Part shown: positions 10,282 to 18,289 of the stretch, in pieces
Numbering within the stretch: the first letter of the stretch is position 1
How the letters are laid out: the number at the start of each line of letters is the position of its first letter
Source of the DNA: Alloalcanivorax marinus
GTDB lineage: Bacteria > Pseudomonadota > Gammaproteobacteria > Pseudomonadales > Alcanivoracaceae
Length of the DNA stretch: 64,000 bases
Direction of reading: 5' to 3'
NCBI RefSeq assembly: GCF_016785095.1
Contig: NZ_JAEKJB010000002.1
Coordinates: forward strand, 434,001 to 498,000
The notes under the pieces: model-generated
Database searches by the model: none
What the model was told of the DNA's origin: nothing
What the model saw: the letters and a program-made list of their open reading frames with translations, nothing else
Made by a program: the position numbers and the translations under genes

Positions 10282-11139
10282 GTGCGTGTATGGATATTCG
10301 CCCTTTTGTGGGCCTCCCTGGCTGGCTGCGCCCATTCCCCGGCCGAGATGGACCCGGCGCCGGGCGAAAACCGCGAGCGGCCAGTGGCGGACGACGCCAT
10401 GACCGGCCAGGCGGCGGTGGCCGCCGAGGACGACGACTGGGGCGAGGATTCCACGCCGTTTTCCCGGGGCAATGCCGGGCAGTTCGAGGAACGCGACCCC
10501 TGGGAAGGCTTCAACCGCAAGATCTTCGGCTTCAACGACTTCGTCGATCGCTATGCCATCAAGCCCGCCGCCAAGGGCTACCGCTGGATCACTCCGCAAT
10601 GGCTGGACGACACCGTGACCCGCTTCTTCAGCAACCTGGGTGACATCGGAGACAGCGTCAATTACGTGCTGCAGTGGCGCTGGGGCGAAGCCGGCAACAA
10701 CCTGGGCCGGTTCACCGTCAACACCACCCTGGGCATCGCCGGCCTGTTCGATGTGGCCAGCAGAATGGACCTGAACAACTCGGACACCAACCTGGACGTG
10801 ACCCTGGGGCGCTGGGGCGTGCCCTCCGGGCCCTACCTGGTGCTGCCGATCCTGGGGCCTTCCACGGTGCGTGATACCGGCACGCTGTACCCAAGCGCTT
10901 ACCTGTGGCCGCCCACCTATATCGAGGATGACCTGACCCGCTACGGCGTGGCCGCCCTGTACGGCGTCGATCTGCGCGCCGACCTGCTGGATCTGGAGCG
11001 CAACATCGTCGGCGACCGCTATACCTTTATTCGCAACGCCTATTTGCAGCGCCGCCTGGTGCAGGTCGAAGGCGAGGACGCGGCGACCCCGGCGCTGCCG
11101 GACGAGGACCCGGAGCTGGAAAGCAACGACGGCTGGTGA
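10282..11139 (+). CDS. mlaA: MlaA (VacJ) outer-membrane lipoprotein
   Basis: 285 residues. The GTG start gives a short lipoprotein signal with lipobox LAGC (Cys17). The mature N-terminus has an acidic, low-complexity linker to about residue 70. The conserved VacJ core then begins with DPWEGFNRKIFGFND and continues through NLGRFTVNTTLGIAGLFDVA and PSGPYLVLPILGPST. MlaA sits in the outer membrane with porins and removes misplaced phospholipid from the outer leaflet, passing it to the MlaC/MlaFEDB system. The other mla genes are not in this window. AAGAAGGA lies just upstream of the start. Confidence 0.95.
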   Translation: MRVWIFALLWASLAGCAHSPAEMDPAPGENRERPVADDAMTGQAAVAAEDDDWGEDSTPFSRGNAGQFEERDPWEGFNRKIFGFNDFVDRYAIKPAAKGYRWITPQWLDDTVTRFFSNLGDIGDSVNYVLQWRWGEAGNNLGRFTVNTTLGIAGLFDVASRMDLNNSDTNLDVTLGRWGVPSGPYLVLPILGPSTVRDTGTLYPSAYLWPPTYIEDDLTRYGVAALYGVDLRADLLDLERNIVGDRYTFIRNAYLQRRLVQVEGEDAATPALPDEDPELESNDGW

Positions 11140-11170
11140 TTGCCGCCCGATCTTCGGGCGTCCTGCATCG

Positions 11171-11251
11171 GTAGGAGCGGCTGGGCGGTATTTCGTTTCA
11201 GCCGCGATCATGGGTGGTGCCGTCTTCATCGCGACTGAAGTCGCTCCTACA
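11171..11251. repeat. REP-like inverted pair (site C)
   Basis: Left unit 11171-11209 (plus orientation) is the long form seen at site A: GTAGGAGCGGCTGGGCGG, a T-rich segment, then CAGCCGCGATC. Against the site A long copy it differs at about five of 39 positions, all C/T transitions. Right unit 11226-11251 (minus orientation) is the short form, CGCGACTGAAGTCGCTCCTA. The units are in inverted orientation between the convergent mlaA and TerB-like genes. Confidence 0.75.
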
Positions 11252-11316
11252 GCCGCGCGGGACGTTACCTCGAAGCGTCTCGTCGTGGTCCCCCTTCCGG
11301 GAAAGCCGGGTGAGCC

Positions 11317-11757
11317 TTATTGCTCGCTCAGGGCGGCGAGCTTGCCGCGAATGAAGTCTCCGTGGGAGACGTACAACAACTCGGAGACGCGGCGGATCAA
11401 GTGCTCCTCGTGCTGGTCCGCCTTGCCGTCGGCGGCGGCGATGGCCCACATGTCGTAAACCAGCCGCACCCGGGTTTCCGGGTCCCAGCGCTCGCGCAGA
11501 GGCCGGGTGAACTCGAACAGATCGGTGGCTTCGTCCAGGCGGGTTCGCAGCTCCGAGAGGATGTCCCGCATTTCATCCTCGTCCAGCCGCCAGTGGCGGC
11601 GTACCGCCTCCAGCAACAGTTGTTCCTCGCTCTCATCCACCTCGCCGTCGGCGCGCGCCACCTCCATGAGCAGGGCGGCGGCGGCACGGTGCAGGTCCAG
11701 GGTGGTGGTTTCGGTGGCCGTCTCCGTGGACGGGAACAGGCGGGCCAGCCATTTCAC
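11317..11757 (-). CDS. TerB-like (tellurite resistance family) protein
   Basis: 146 residues, almost entirely helical. Two TerB-type repeats each carry an acidic turn: ARADGEVDESEEQLL near 37 and AAADGKADQHEEHLI near 107. TerB-fold proteins bind divalent metal through such Asp/Glu turns; their role in the cell is poorly defined and tellurite resistance should not be assumed. The GTG start overlaps the transaldolase stop by four bases (GTGA), so it is translationally coupled and transcribed behind tal. Confidence 0.8.
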   Translation of the reverse strand: MKWLARLFPSTETATETTTLDLHRAAAALLMEVARADGEVDESEEQLLLEAVRRHWRLDEDEMRDILSELRTRLDEATDLFEFTRPLRERWDPETRVRLVYDMWAIAAADGKADQHEEHLIRRVSELLYVSHGDFIRGKLAALSEQ

Positions 11758-12710
11758 GCGGCGATCTCCTCCTCGGTGAGCAGTTGCTCCAGGGCCCGCT
11801 GGTCGGCGGCGAAGCGGCGGATGCCGTCACTGAGCAGATCGCAGGCCATGGGGTTCTCATTCAATGACCAACGGAACGCGGCTTCGTTCACTGGCTGCCA
11901 GTCGCCGTCCGGCTCCACCTCGGAGGCGTCCAGGCGCCGCTCCAGCTCACCCGGGTCCTGGCCCAGTTCGTCGAGCAGCGCCGGGCTGATGGTAAGCCGG
12001 TCGCAACCGGCCAGCGCCTCGATTTCAGCCGCGTTGCGGAAGCTGGCGCCCATCACGATGGTCTCCAGACCACGTGCCTTGAGAAGCTGGAAGATGCGGC
12101 GTACCGATTGCACGCCCGGGTCCTGGTCGATGTGGTTGATCTCCAGACCCTGCTTCACGTGCCAGTCCCGGATGCGCCCCACGAACGGTGAAATCAGCGT
12201 GGCGCCGGCCTCGGCCGCGGCCAGGGCCTGCTCCACGGAGAACACCAGAGTCAGGTTGCAATGGATGCCTTCCTCCTCCAGTACCCGGGCGGCCTGAATG
12301 CCTTCCCAGGTGGCGGCGGCCTTGATCAGCACCCGGTCGCCGCTCACGCCCAGCTCCCGATACAGCGCCATCAGCCGGCGCGCTTTCTCCACCGTGGCGA
12401 CACTGTCGAACGACAGGCGCGCGTCCACCTCCGTGGAGATCAGGCCAGGGATGTGCTCCAGCACCGCCTGGCCGGCGACGCAGGCGAAGGCGTCGCAGCA
12501 CCAGGCCAGATCATCGCCGTGGCCCATTTCCCGCGCCAGTTCCCGGGCTTCGTCGAGCAGGTGGCGGTAACGTTCATCGCGGGCGGCGGCCAGCAGCAGC
12601 GAAGGGTTGGTGGTGGCGTCGTGGGGCCGCAGTTCGGCGATGCGGTCCAGATCGCCGGTATCCGCCACTACCGTGGTCCATTGTTCCAGTTGTTCGCGTT
12701 TGCTTGTCAT
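11754..12710 (-). CDS. tal: transaldolase
   Basis: 318 residues from the ATG at 12710, the same length class as E. coli TalB (317); GGAAGG lies upstream. An in-frame extension to 12743 lacks family residues. DATTNPS is at 31-37, and the Schiff-base lysine is Lys130 in VLIKAAATWEG. The family signature CNLTLVFS and SPFVGRIRDW follow. It interconverts sedoheptulose-7-phosphate plus glyceraldehyde-3-phosphate with erythrose-4-phosphate plus fructose-6-phosphate in the non-oxidative pentose phosphate pathway. It heads a two-gene unit with the TerB-like gene. Confidence 0.96.
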   Translation of the reverse strand: MTSKREQLEQWTTVVADTGDLDRIAELRPHDATTNPSLLLAAARDERYRHLLDEARELAREMGHGDDLAWCCDAFACVAGQAVLEHIPGLISTEVDARLSFDSVATVEKARRLMALYRELGVSGDRVLIKAAATWEGIQAARVLEEEGIHCNLTLVFSVEQALAAAEAGATLISPFVGRIRDWHVKQGLEINHIDQDPGVQSVRRIFQLLKARGLETIVMGASFRNAAEIEALAGCDRLTISPALLDELGQDPGELERRLDASEVEPDGDWQPVNEAAFRWSLNENPMACDLLSDGIRRFAADQRALEQLLTEEEIAA

Positions 12711-12754
12711 ACAGCACCTTCCGATTTGGTTTGCCCGCGTCAATTCAGGGATGT

Positions 12755-13780
12755 TCAGGATGCAGCATAGCCAAGGGCGCGCTCGCCCAAAAGAGCCAGG
12801 GCTTCCTCGTAAACCCGGGGAGTGGCGTCCGGCTTGTGGGCGTTCTCGCTGAGATGGCGCCGGTAGGCGCGGGCGCCGGGTATCGCCTGGAACAGGTTGA
12901 GCGCGTGGCGCAGCACATGCTTGGGGTGCACCCCGGCGGCGTAACGCCGCTCCAGATAGGGCAGGAACGCCTCCGCCACCGCCATGCGGTCCGGCGCCGG
13001 GCCGTTGTCGCCAAACACGCGCATGTCCACGTCGGCCAGGAACCAGGGGTTCATATAGGCTTCCCGGCCCACCATCAAACCATCCACCTGATCCAGGTGG
13101 CCGAGCATGCCGTCGATGTCCTTGAGCCCGCCGTTGAGAATGATCTCCAGGTGCGGGAAGTCCCGCTTGATGGCGTAGGCGCGCTCGTGGATCAGCGGCG
13201 GGATGTCCCGGTTCTCCTTCGGCGAAAGCCCGTCGAGAATCGCCTTGCGGGCATGGATGGTGAGGCTACGGCAGCCGGCGGCGTCCATGTGGGCCACGAA
13301 ACGATGCAGAAAAGCGTAGTCGTCCTGATCGTCGATGCCGATGCGCGTCTTCACCGTCACCGGCACGTCGGTGACGGCGGCCATGGCTTCCACGCAGCGG
13401 GCCACCTGCTCCGGCTCGGCCATCAGCACGGCGCCGATCTTGCCCTGCTGCACGCGGTCCGACGGGCAGCCCACGTTCAGGTTGATTTCGTCGTAGCCGA
13501 AATCCGCGCACACCCGCGCCGCCTCGGCGAGCTGGCCGGGGTCGCTGCCGCCTAACTGCACCGCCAGGGGGTGTTCGGCGGCGTCGAAGCCGAGCAGTTT
13601 TTCCCGGTCGCCGTGGATCACCGCCGGCGCCACCACCATCTCCGTGTAGAGCAGAGTGCGGCGGGTGATCAGGCGGGCCAGATAACGAAAATCACGGGTC
13701 GTGTACGCCATCATCGGGGCGATGGACAGACGCCGGGACAGGGTCGCCGGGGCGGGTGTGAGAGCAGGGGAGTTGGACAT
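12755..13780 (-). CDS. dusA: tRNA-dihydrouridine synthase A
   Basis: 341 residues from the ATG at 13780 (MSNSPALT). The open frame runs further upstream but that part overlaps the divergent DUF1328 gene and has no Dus similarity. Features are the FMN-barrel start RLSIAPMMAYTTRDFRYLAR, the catalytic Cys105 in LNVGCPSDRVQ (the DusA-type signature), and RIGIDDQDDY and NGGLKD later. DusA reduces U20/U20a in the tRNA D-loop with NADPH. No strong ribosome binding site is visible, and the start is supported mainly by alignment of the N-terminus. Confidence 0.95.
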   Translation of the reverse strand: MSNSPALTPAPATLSRRLSIAPMMAYTTRDFRYLARLITRRTLLYTEMVVAPAVIHGDREKLLGFDAAEHPLAVQLGGSDPGQLAEAARVCADFGYDEINLNVGCPSDRVQQGKIGAVLMAEPEQVARCVEAMAAVTDVPVTVKTRIGIDDQDDYAFLHRFVAHMDAAGCRSLTIHARKAILDGLSPKENRDIPPLIHERAYAIKRDFPHLEIILNGGLKDIDGMLGHLDQVDGLMVGREAYMNPWFLADVDMRVFGDNGPAPDRMAVAEAFLPYLERRYAAGVHPKHVLRHALNLFQAIPGARAYRRHLSENAHKPDATPRVYEEALALLGERALGYAAS

Positions 13781-13927
13781 GGCGGCATTATCGCACGGCG
13801 GCGGCGATCCCGGAAAACCGCCAACGTAAAATACCTCAACAAGAGTATATTCGTGTAAAACCGCCTTGCCGCGATGCCGCGCTTTGTCTTTCATGGAATC
13901 ACCAAACACGAAGCAGGGAGAATAACC

Positions 13928-14083
13928 ATGTTGGGATGGAGTCTGATTTTTCTGGTTGTCGCGATCATTGCCGGGGTACTGGGTTTCGGTGGTATCGCGG
14001 GTACGGCGGCGGGCATCGCCAAAATTCTGTTCGTGGTGTTCCTGGTGATCTGGATCGTCAGCCTGGTGGTTGGCCGCCGCTGA
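13928..14083 (+). CDS. small membrane protein, DUF1328/UPF0391 family
   Basis: 51 residues starting at the ATG at 13928, preceded by GCAGGGAG. The protein is two hydrophobic helices ([19 protein letters not shown] and [19 protein letters not shown]) ending GRR. This matches the widespread UPF0391 family (E. coli YtjA). The function is unknown; family members are often stress-induced. It stands alone, divergent from dusA. Confidence 0.9.
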   Translation: MLGWSLIFLVVAIIAGVLGFGGIAGTAAGIAKILFVVFLVIWIVSLVVGRR

Positions 14084-14119
14084 CGGGTCGGCATCGCCCG
14101 GCGGCGTGTCCGCCCGCCG

Positions 14120-14175
14120 GGCTTGTGCTGACGGCACCAGCGGCTTGTGCTGATAGCGCCGGCGGCTTGTGCTGA
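14120..14175 (+). repeat. three 12-base direct repeats with 22-base period
   Basis: GGCTTGTGCTGA occurs at 14120-14131, 14142-14153 and 14164-14175, exactly 22 bases apart. The ten-base spacers share partial similarity (CGGCACCAGC, TAGCGCCGGC). The array lies between the DUF1328 stop and the gltX leader. Two helical turns of spacing would suit binding of a protein on one face of the DNA, but it may be a simple tandem duplication. Confidence 0.7.
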
Positions 14176-14179
14176 TAAG

Positions 14180-14212
14180 AAGGCGCGTATCTTCTACAAT
14201 ACGCGCCTTTCT
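14180..14212 (+). terminator. hairpin with T-rich tail upstream of gltX
   Basis: AAGGCGCGTAT (14180-14190) pairs with ATACGCGCCTT (14199-14209) across an eight-base loop, and TTCTTAT follows. It would serve as a Rho-independent terminator for the DUF1328 transcript. It ends 24 bases before the gltX start, so the gltX promoter would have to lie in or around this hairpin, or gltX is reached by read-through. Confidence 0.6.
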
Positions 14213-14235
14213 TATATTCCGGCCACGGAGTCAGC

Positions 14236-15726
14236 ATGACCGTTCGTACCCGGGTGGCGCCTTCGCCCACCGGTGACCCCCATGTGGGCACCGCCTATAT
14301 CGCCTTGTTCAACCTCTGCTATGCCCGCCAGCACGGCGGTCAGTTCATTCTGCGCATCGAGGACACCGATCAGAGCCGGTCCACGGACGCTTCGGAGCAG
14401 GCGATCCTGGATTCGCTGCGCTGGCTGGGCCTGAACTGGGACGAGGGCCCGGACGTGGGCGGCCCCCACGGCCCTTACCGGCAAAGCGAGCGCGCCGCCA
14501 TCTACCGGGAGCACGCCGAGCGGTTGCTGGCCGACGGCCACGCCTTCAAGTGCTTCCGCACCGCCGAGGAGCTGGACGAACTGCGCGCCGCCCTCAAGGA
14601 AGCCGGCGAGAACCGTGCCCTCAAGCCCGAGGACCTGGAGCTGGCCGCCGACGAACAGGCGCGTCGGGAGGAGCAGGGCGCGCCCTACGTGATCCGCATG
14701 CGCGTGCCCCGGGATGGCCGTTGCCAGGTGGAGGATCAGTTGCGCGGCACCGTGGAGCTGGACTGGGCCCTGGTGGACGCGCAAATCCTGCTGAAATCCG
14801 ATGGCATGCCCACCTACCACCTGGCCAACGTGGTGGACGATCATCTGATGGGCATTACCCATGTGATCCGTGGTGAGGAATGGCTTAACTCGGCGCCCAA
14901 GCACAAGCTGCTGTACCAGTACTTCGGCTGGGAGATGCCGGTGTTGTGCCACATGCCGCTGCTGCGTAACCCGGACAAGTCCAAGCTCAGCAAGCGCAAG
15001 AACCCCACCAGCATCAACTTCTACCGGCGCATGGGTTATATGCCCGAGGCGGTGGTGAACTACCTGGGCCGCATGGGCTGGTCGATGCCTGATGAGCGCG
15101 AGCGCTTCACCCTGGATGAGATGCAGGCGGCGTTCGACATTCAAAGGGTGTCCCTGGGCGGGCCGGTGTTCGACGTGGAGAAGCTGAGCTGGCTCAACGG
15201 CCAGTGGCTGCGCGATCTGTCCGACGAGGAGTTTCTGCAACAGTTGGTGGGTTGGGCCTTCAATCGCGACTACGCGATGAAGGTGCTGCCCCATATCAAG
15301 CAGCGGGTGGAAACCTTCGGTGAGGTGGTGGACAAAGCCGGCTTCTGTTTCGCCGGGCAGGTCAGTATCGACGAGTCGGACTTCGAGCATCCCAAATACG
15401 ACATCGACACCCAGAAGCGCTGGCTTCAGTTCTTCCTGTGGGCCTGCGAAGCACAGCGCGACTGGACCCGGGACCGGCTGTTCGCCGACGCCAAGGCTCT
15501 GGCCGACGCGGTGGAGGTGAAGATCAAGGATTTCCTGTTCCCGGTGTTCGTGGCGGTCGCCGGCACCAGCGCCAGTTTCTCGGTGGTGGACAGTATGGAA
15601 CTGCTCGGCTCGGACATCAGCCGCGCCCGTCTGCGTCACGCCATCGAGGTGCTGGGCGGGGTGTCCAAGAAGCAGACCAAGAAGCTGGAAAAGGAATTTG
15701 GTTCACTTTTTCAGCAAACCGGTTAA
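14236..15726 (+). CDS. gltX: glutamyl-tRNA synthetase
   Basis: 496 residues, typical for the bacterial enzyme. The class I signature is [11 protein letters not shown] near residues 11-21 (HVGT replacing HIGH), and KLSKR is at 250-254. [11 protein letters not shown] and the C-terminal anticodon-binding region are also present. It charges tRNA-Glu with glutamate. The start is the ATG at 14236 with GGAG five bases upstream. Its cognate tRNA-Glu gene lies only about 200 bases downstream, behind a separate stable-RNA promoter. Confidence 0.98.
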   Translation: MTVRTRVAPSPTGDPHVGTAYIALFNLCYARQHGGQFILRIEDTDQSRSTDASEQAILDSLRWLGLNWDEGPDVGGPHGPYRQSERAAIYREHAERLLADGHAFKCFRTAEELDELRAALKEAGENRALKPEDLELAADEQARREEQGAPYVIRMRVPRDGRCQVEDQLRGTVELDWALVDAQILLKSDGMPTYHLANVVDDHLMGITHVIRGEEWLNSAPKHKLLYQYFGWEMPVLCHMPLLRNPDKSKLSKRKNPTSINFYRRMGYMPEAVVNYLGRMGWSMPDERERFTLDEMQAAFDIQRVSLGGPVFDVEKLSWLNGQWLRDLSDEEFLQQLVGWAFNRDYAMKVLPHIKQRVETFGEVVDKAGFCFAGQVSIDESDFEHPKYDIDTQKRWLQFFLWACEAQRDWTRDRLFADAKALADAVEVKIKDFLFPVFVAVAGTSASFSVVDSMELLGSDISRARLRHAIEVLGGVSKKQTKKLEKEFGSLFQQTG

Positions 15727-15773
15727 GGGATGAACAGACGGACACATCGGCGTCAAAAACCGCTGGAGAGTGC

Positions 15774-15801
15774 TTGACAGGTAAGGGTCGCTGCGTAAAA
15801 T
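15774..15801 (+). promoter_or_regulatory. promoter of the tRNA-Ala/tRNA-Glu operon
   Basis: Perfect TTGACA (15774-15779), a 16-base spacer and TAAAAT (15796-15801), followed by the GC-rich discriminator ACGCGGCTC. A consensus -35 with a GC-rich discriminator is the usual layout of stringently controlled stable-RNA promoters. The first tRNA begins 40 bases downstream. Confidence 0.85.
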
Positions 15802-15841
15802 ACGCGGCTCCACACAGGGCATGACCCGGTGGGACAAGTTT

Positions 15842-15917
15842 GGGGCCATAGCTCAGCTGGGAGAGCGCAACACTGGCAGTGTTGAGGTCGGCGGTTCGAT
15901 CCCGCCTGGCTCCACCA
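15842..15917 (+). tRNA. tRNA-Ala (anticodon GGC)
   Basis: 76 bases with encoded CCA (15915-15917). The acceptor arm is GGGGCCA against TGGCTCC, including the G3:U70 wobble pair that marks alanine tRNAs. The anticodon stem CAACA/TGTTG encloses the loop CTGGCAG with GGC at 15875-15877. The T-arm carries GGTTCGATCCC. It is followed five bases later by tRNA-Glu. Confidence 0.97.
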
Positions 15918-15922
15918 AAAAC

Positions 15923-15998
15923 GTCCCCTTCGTCTAGTGGCCTAGGACACCGCCCTTTCACGGCGGTAACAGGGGTTCGACTCCCCTAGGGGACGCCA
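15923..15998 (+). tRNA. tRNA-Glu (anticodon TTC)
   Basis: 76 bases with encoded CCA. Acceptor GTCCCCT pairs with AGGGGAC. The anticodon stem CCGCC/GGCGG encloses CTTTCAC with TTC at 15957-15959. The 3' GCCA is also the first part of the 5' arm of the operon terminator. In pseudomonad-like genomes this tRNA commonly follows gltX and tRNA-Ala. Confidence 0.97.
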
Positions 15999-16044
15999 AA
16001 TAAAAAGGCCCCGGCTCGACAGAGCCGGGGCCTTTTTATTTGGC
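15995..16044 (+). terminator. terminator of the tRNA operon, bidirectional
   Basis: A perfect inverted repeat of 23 bases per arm around the loop GACA (16018-16021). The core is GGCCCCGGCTC/GAGCCGGGGCC with A-run on one side and TTTTTATTT on the other, so it can terminate transcription in either direction. The 5' arm starts at base 15995, inside the mature tRNA-Glu (GCCA). Confidence 0.92.
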
Positions 16045-16100
16045 GTTTCACCTCTGGGGGGTGAGCCGCGACCGAAGCACCGCTTCGCAGCGCGGCGAAC

Positions 16101-16122
16101 GCCCGGCCAGGGATGGCCGGGC
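16101..16122. repeat. 9-bp perfect hairpin
   Basis: GCCCGGCCA (16101-16109), loop GGGA, TGGCCGGGC (16114-16122). It lies downstream of the minus-strand HAD gene stop (16185) and has no T-run on either strand. It may stabilise the 3' end of that transcript or mark a Rho-dependent stop. Confidence 0.5.
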
Positions 16123-16184
16123 AGGGCGTTCTGGAGGGCACGGCGTCTCGCCAGGGACGGCCGCTCCGGTTTCTCCATGGCGCG

Positions 16185-16952
16185 TCAATCGCCCAGCACC
16201 CGCGCCACGGCGCCCCCGATGTCCGCTTCCAGCCAGAAATCCCCCGTTATCCCGTCTTCATCGCCGGGCCGGTATTTTCCGGTCTTCACCAGACAGCCTT
16301 GCAGCCCGGCGTCCAGGGCCCCCTGAACGTCGCTGGCGGCGTCGTCGCCGATCATCATCACCCGGTCCGCGGGCAGGCCCAGGCTGTCCACGGCTTGGTC
16401 GAAGAAGGCCCCGGCGGGTTTGCCGGTGACCGTGGCGGTGCGGTCCGCGGCGTACTCCAGGGCCCGCACGAACGGACCGGCGTCCAGGTGCAGGCCGTCG
16501 TCCAGTTGGAAGTGCCGGTTCACGCCCATGGCCACCAGTTCGGCGCCGTCGTGCAGCAAGCGGAACGCCCGGTCCAGGTTGGCGTAGGTAAAGTCGTCCG
16601 CGGCGTCGCCGATCAGCACCGCGTCCGGGTCTTCGCCGGACAGGTCACTGAAATCGTCGCGCAGATCCGGGTGGATCAGGCACCAGGGGCGGAAACCGCG
16701 TGCCTTGAGCCAGTCGTGGGCGGCCCGGGGCGCGGTGAACAACTGGTCCGGATCGATCAGGAAGCCCCGCTGGCGCAGGTCATCAAGCAGTTGGGCGTGG
16801 CTCCGGCGAGAGGTGTTGGTGACGAAACGCACCGGCAGGCCGGCGCGGCGCAGCCGTTGCAGGGCCTCAAGGGCGCCGGGCAGGGCGCGCGGGCCCTGGT
16901 AAAGCACGCCGGACAGGTCCAGCAGCAGAGCATCGGGCAGGGTATCGGACAT
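16185..16952 (-). CDS. HAD-IIA family phosphatase, LHPP-like (TIGR01458 group)
   Basis: 255 residues from the ATG at 16952 (MSDTLPD). Motif I is DLSGVLY near residue 12, the form seen in phospholysine phosphohistidine inorganic pyrophosphate phosphatase rather than the usual DxDGT. FVTNTSRRS is motif II, GKPAGAFF holds the motif III lysine, and MIGDDAASDVQGA is motif IV. TGKYRPGDE near the C-terminus is also LHPP-like. The substrate (phosphohistidine, pyrophosphate or a small phosphate ester) is not determined. It is transcribed behind the RES toxin gene, 40 bases downstream, and may share its message. Confidence 0.85.
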   Translation of the reverse strand: MSDTLPDALLLDLSGVLYQGPRALPGALEALQRLRRAGLPVRFVTNTSRRSHAQLLDDLRQRGFLIDPDQLFTAPRAAHDWLKARGFRPWCLIHPDLRDDFSDLSGEDPDAVLIGDAADDFTYANLDRAFRLLHDGAELVAMGVNRHFQLDDGLHLDAGPFVRALEYAADRTATVTGKPAGAFFDQAVDSLGLPADRVMMIGDDAASDVQGALDAGLQGCLVKTGKYRPGDEDGITGDFWLEADIGGAVARVLGD

Positions 16953-16992
16953 GGTGACGGCGACCCCGGGTCGCTGAAACAGTGCTTTTAGC

Positions 16993-17709
16993 CTAGGCGT
17001 CCGTGGCGCCGCCGGCAAGGCGCCGGATGGTCAGTACATGGGCGATCCGCTCGCCGTCCCAGACGTATTCATAGTGGGTCGCGGGGGTGACCGCCTCGAT
17101 CAAATGGGGGGAGAGCAGGGCGAAACAGAGGGCGCGCTGGTGGCGTACCGAGCCATAGGCCAGGCCATGCTCATCGGCGGCGCGCAGGGCGCGGCCCAGC
17201 TGGCGCGCGACGCCATAGTCGTCCGGGTCGTGCCAACCACGGTCGTCCCGGTACGGGGTGTGGATGTCCCGCAGGCGGGCGCTGAACCGTACCCGCAGCC
17301 CGCGCATCACGATGCGGTCGTACTTGAGGCCGGGTACGTTGCGGAAATAGCGTTCCTGGTGGTAGCGGGTTTCGGCGATGGCGGTGGCCATGCGCTCGGC
17401 GCAGTAGAACACGCCGTACTCGCCGTCGGAGAAACGGGAGCCCCGGGGGCTCAGATGGACGAACGGGCCGAGGGCATAGTTACAGCCGGGAATGCCCCAG
17501 GGACGGCGGGCTTCCGGCACCAGATGAAGCTCGCCCACCTGCATTTGCAGGCGGGGATTGGTTAGCGCCTGGACCGCGTAGAGCGCCTCGAAATCGTCCT
17601 GGTCGGCGACGTCGTCAAAGATATGGATGGGCGGGTACTTGCCGTTGACCAGCCGGTAGGCGTCCTGGTGCCGGCAGTCGCGCAGGGGCAGGGCCGACCA
17701 CTCGCTCAC
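16993..17709 (-). CDS. RES-domain toxin of a RES-Xre toxin-antitoxin pair
   Basis: 238 residues from the GTG at 17709, which overlaps the antitoxin stop by four bases (GTGA). The open frame continues upstream, but in antitoxin territory. The RES core is visible: FVHLSPRGSRFSDGEYGVFY, then CAERMATAIAETRYHQERYF, supplying the conserved Arg, Glu and Ser-type residues of the fold. RES toxins (MbcT, ParT) bind NAD+ and degrade or transfer it, starving the cell. The C-terminal half (WHDPDDYGVARQLGRALRA) fits the family. At 238 residues it is a long member. No frameshift is seen. Confidence 0.88.
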   Translation of the reverse strand: MSEWSALPLRDCRHQDAYRLVNGKYPPIHIFDDVADQDDFEALYAVQALTNPRLQMQVGELHLVPEARRPWGIPGCNYALGPFVHLSPRGSRFSDGEYGVFYCAERMATAIAETRYHQERYFRNVPGLKYDRIVMRGLRVRFSARLRDIHTPYRDDRGWHDPDDYGVARQLGRALRAADEHGLAYGSVRHQRALCFALLSPHLIEAVTPATHYEYVWDGERIAHVLTIRRLAGGATDA

Positions 17710-18110
17710 CACTGGCCTCCGCGCAGACTGTCCAGTTGACGGTGCACCTCGTAAAGGCTGGCCACCCGACCGTTGCTCATCACGTCCATGGGGCTGGCGC
17801 CGTTGAAGAACGGGTTGTGGTTGGGCAGCCGCACGAAGCCGTAGACGTTCTCCCGGTTGCCGAACAGGGTGCGCAACGCCTGGTGGATATTGAGCAGATA
17901 GCTCAGGCGTTCCAGCAGATCGTTGCCGATGCGGGCGCTGTCCGGGCGGCTCTGGTATTTGTGCAGGGTGGAGCGGCCGACGCCGAGCAGCGCCATCTTT
18001 TCCTTCTCGCTGCACTGCCAGTGGTCGAGAAGGCGCAGCACGGCGCGTAGCGCGGCGTGGCGGGCGCGGTCGTCGAGGGGCTGTTCGATGGGGGCGATGG
18101 CCGGTTGCAT
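17706..18110 (-). CDS. Xre/MbcA/ParS-like antitoxin (DUF2384 C-terminal domain)
   Basis: 134 residues from the ATG at 18110, with CAGGAG eight bases upstream. Residues ~33-57 form an HTH (EKEKMALLGVGRSTLHKY). The C-terminal part, with NHNPFFNGASPMDVM at 97-111 and a GGxW end, is the toxin-binding MbcA/ParS module. It should neutralise the RES toxin encoded immediately downstream and repress their promoter. Confidence 0.9.
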   Translation of the reverse strand: MQPAIAPIEQPLDDRARHAALRAVLRLLDHWQCSEKEKMALLGVGRSTLHKYQSRPDSARIGNDLLERLSYLLNIHQALRTLFGNRENVYGFVRLPNHNPFFNGASPMDVMSNGRVASLYEVHRQLDSLRGGQW

Positions 18111-18136
18111 GGCGGTAGCTCCTGGATGTTTTGTCC

Positions 18137-18175
18137 ATAATAGGATGAAAGACATTTAAAAGTCCACAAATGGAC
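18137..18175 (-). promoter_or_regulatory. promoter and putative operator of the RES-Xre operon
   Basis: On the minus strand TATTAT (18142-18137) lies 18 bases downstream of TGGACT (18166-18161). The -35 is part of the perfect palindrome GTCCA-CAAA-TGGAC (18162-18175). A further TGTCCA half site is at 18133-18138 (plus-strand TGTCCA). A palindrome over the -35 box fits autorepression by the Xre antitoxin; binding is inferred. Confidence 0.6.
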
Positions 18176-18289
18176 ATGAAGACTGTGAAAAACTGTTCAA
18201 CACCGTGGAATGGCGAAACCCGCCGCGCCGGGCCGGGTCCTTGTTAGCGATACGAGGCGTTACCGAGACCAGAACAAGGGAGAAGGGAA

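Noticed and set aside
13928..14083. Longer version of the small membrane protein starting at 13874
   Set aside because: The family starts at MLGWSLIF and a good ribosome site lies just before 13928.
14120..14175. Possible CRISPR array
   Set aside because: Only three 12-base repeats with ten-base spacers, no cas genes, and spacing far too short.
15842..16184. Possible integration site for a genomic island at the tRNA genes
   Set aside because: No integrase gene and no second copy of the tRNA-Glu 3' end was seen downstream; neighbouring genes look like core genome.
16185..16952. Apparent loss of the second catalytic Asp in the HAD phosphatase (DLSGV instead of DxDGT)
   Set aside because: This is the normal motif I form in LHPP-like HAD-IIA proteins, so it is not a sign of decay.
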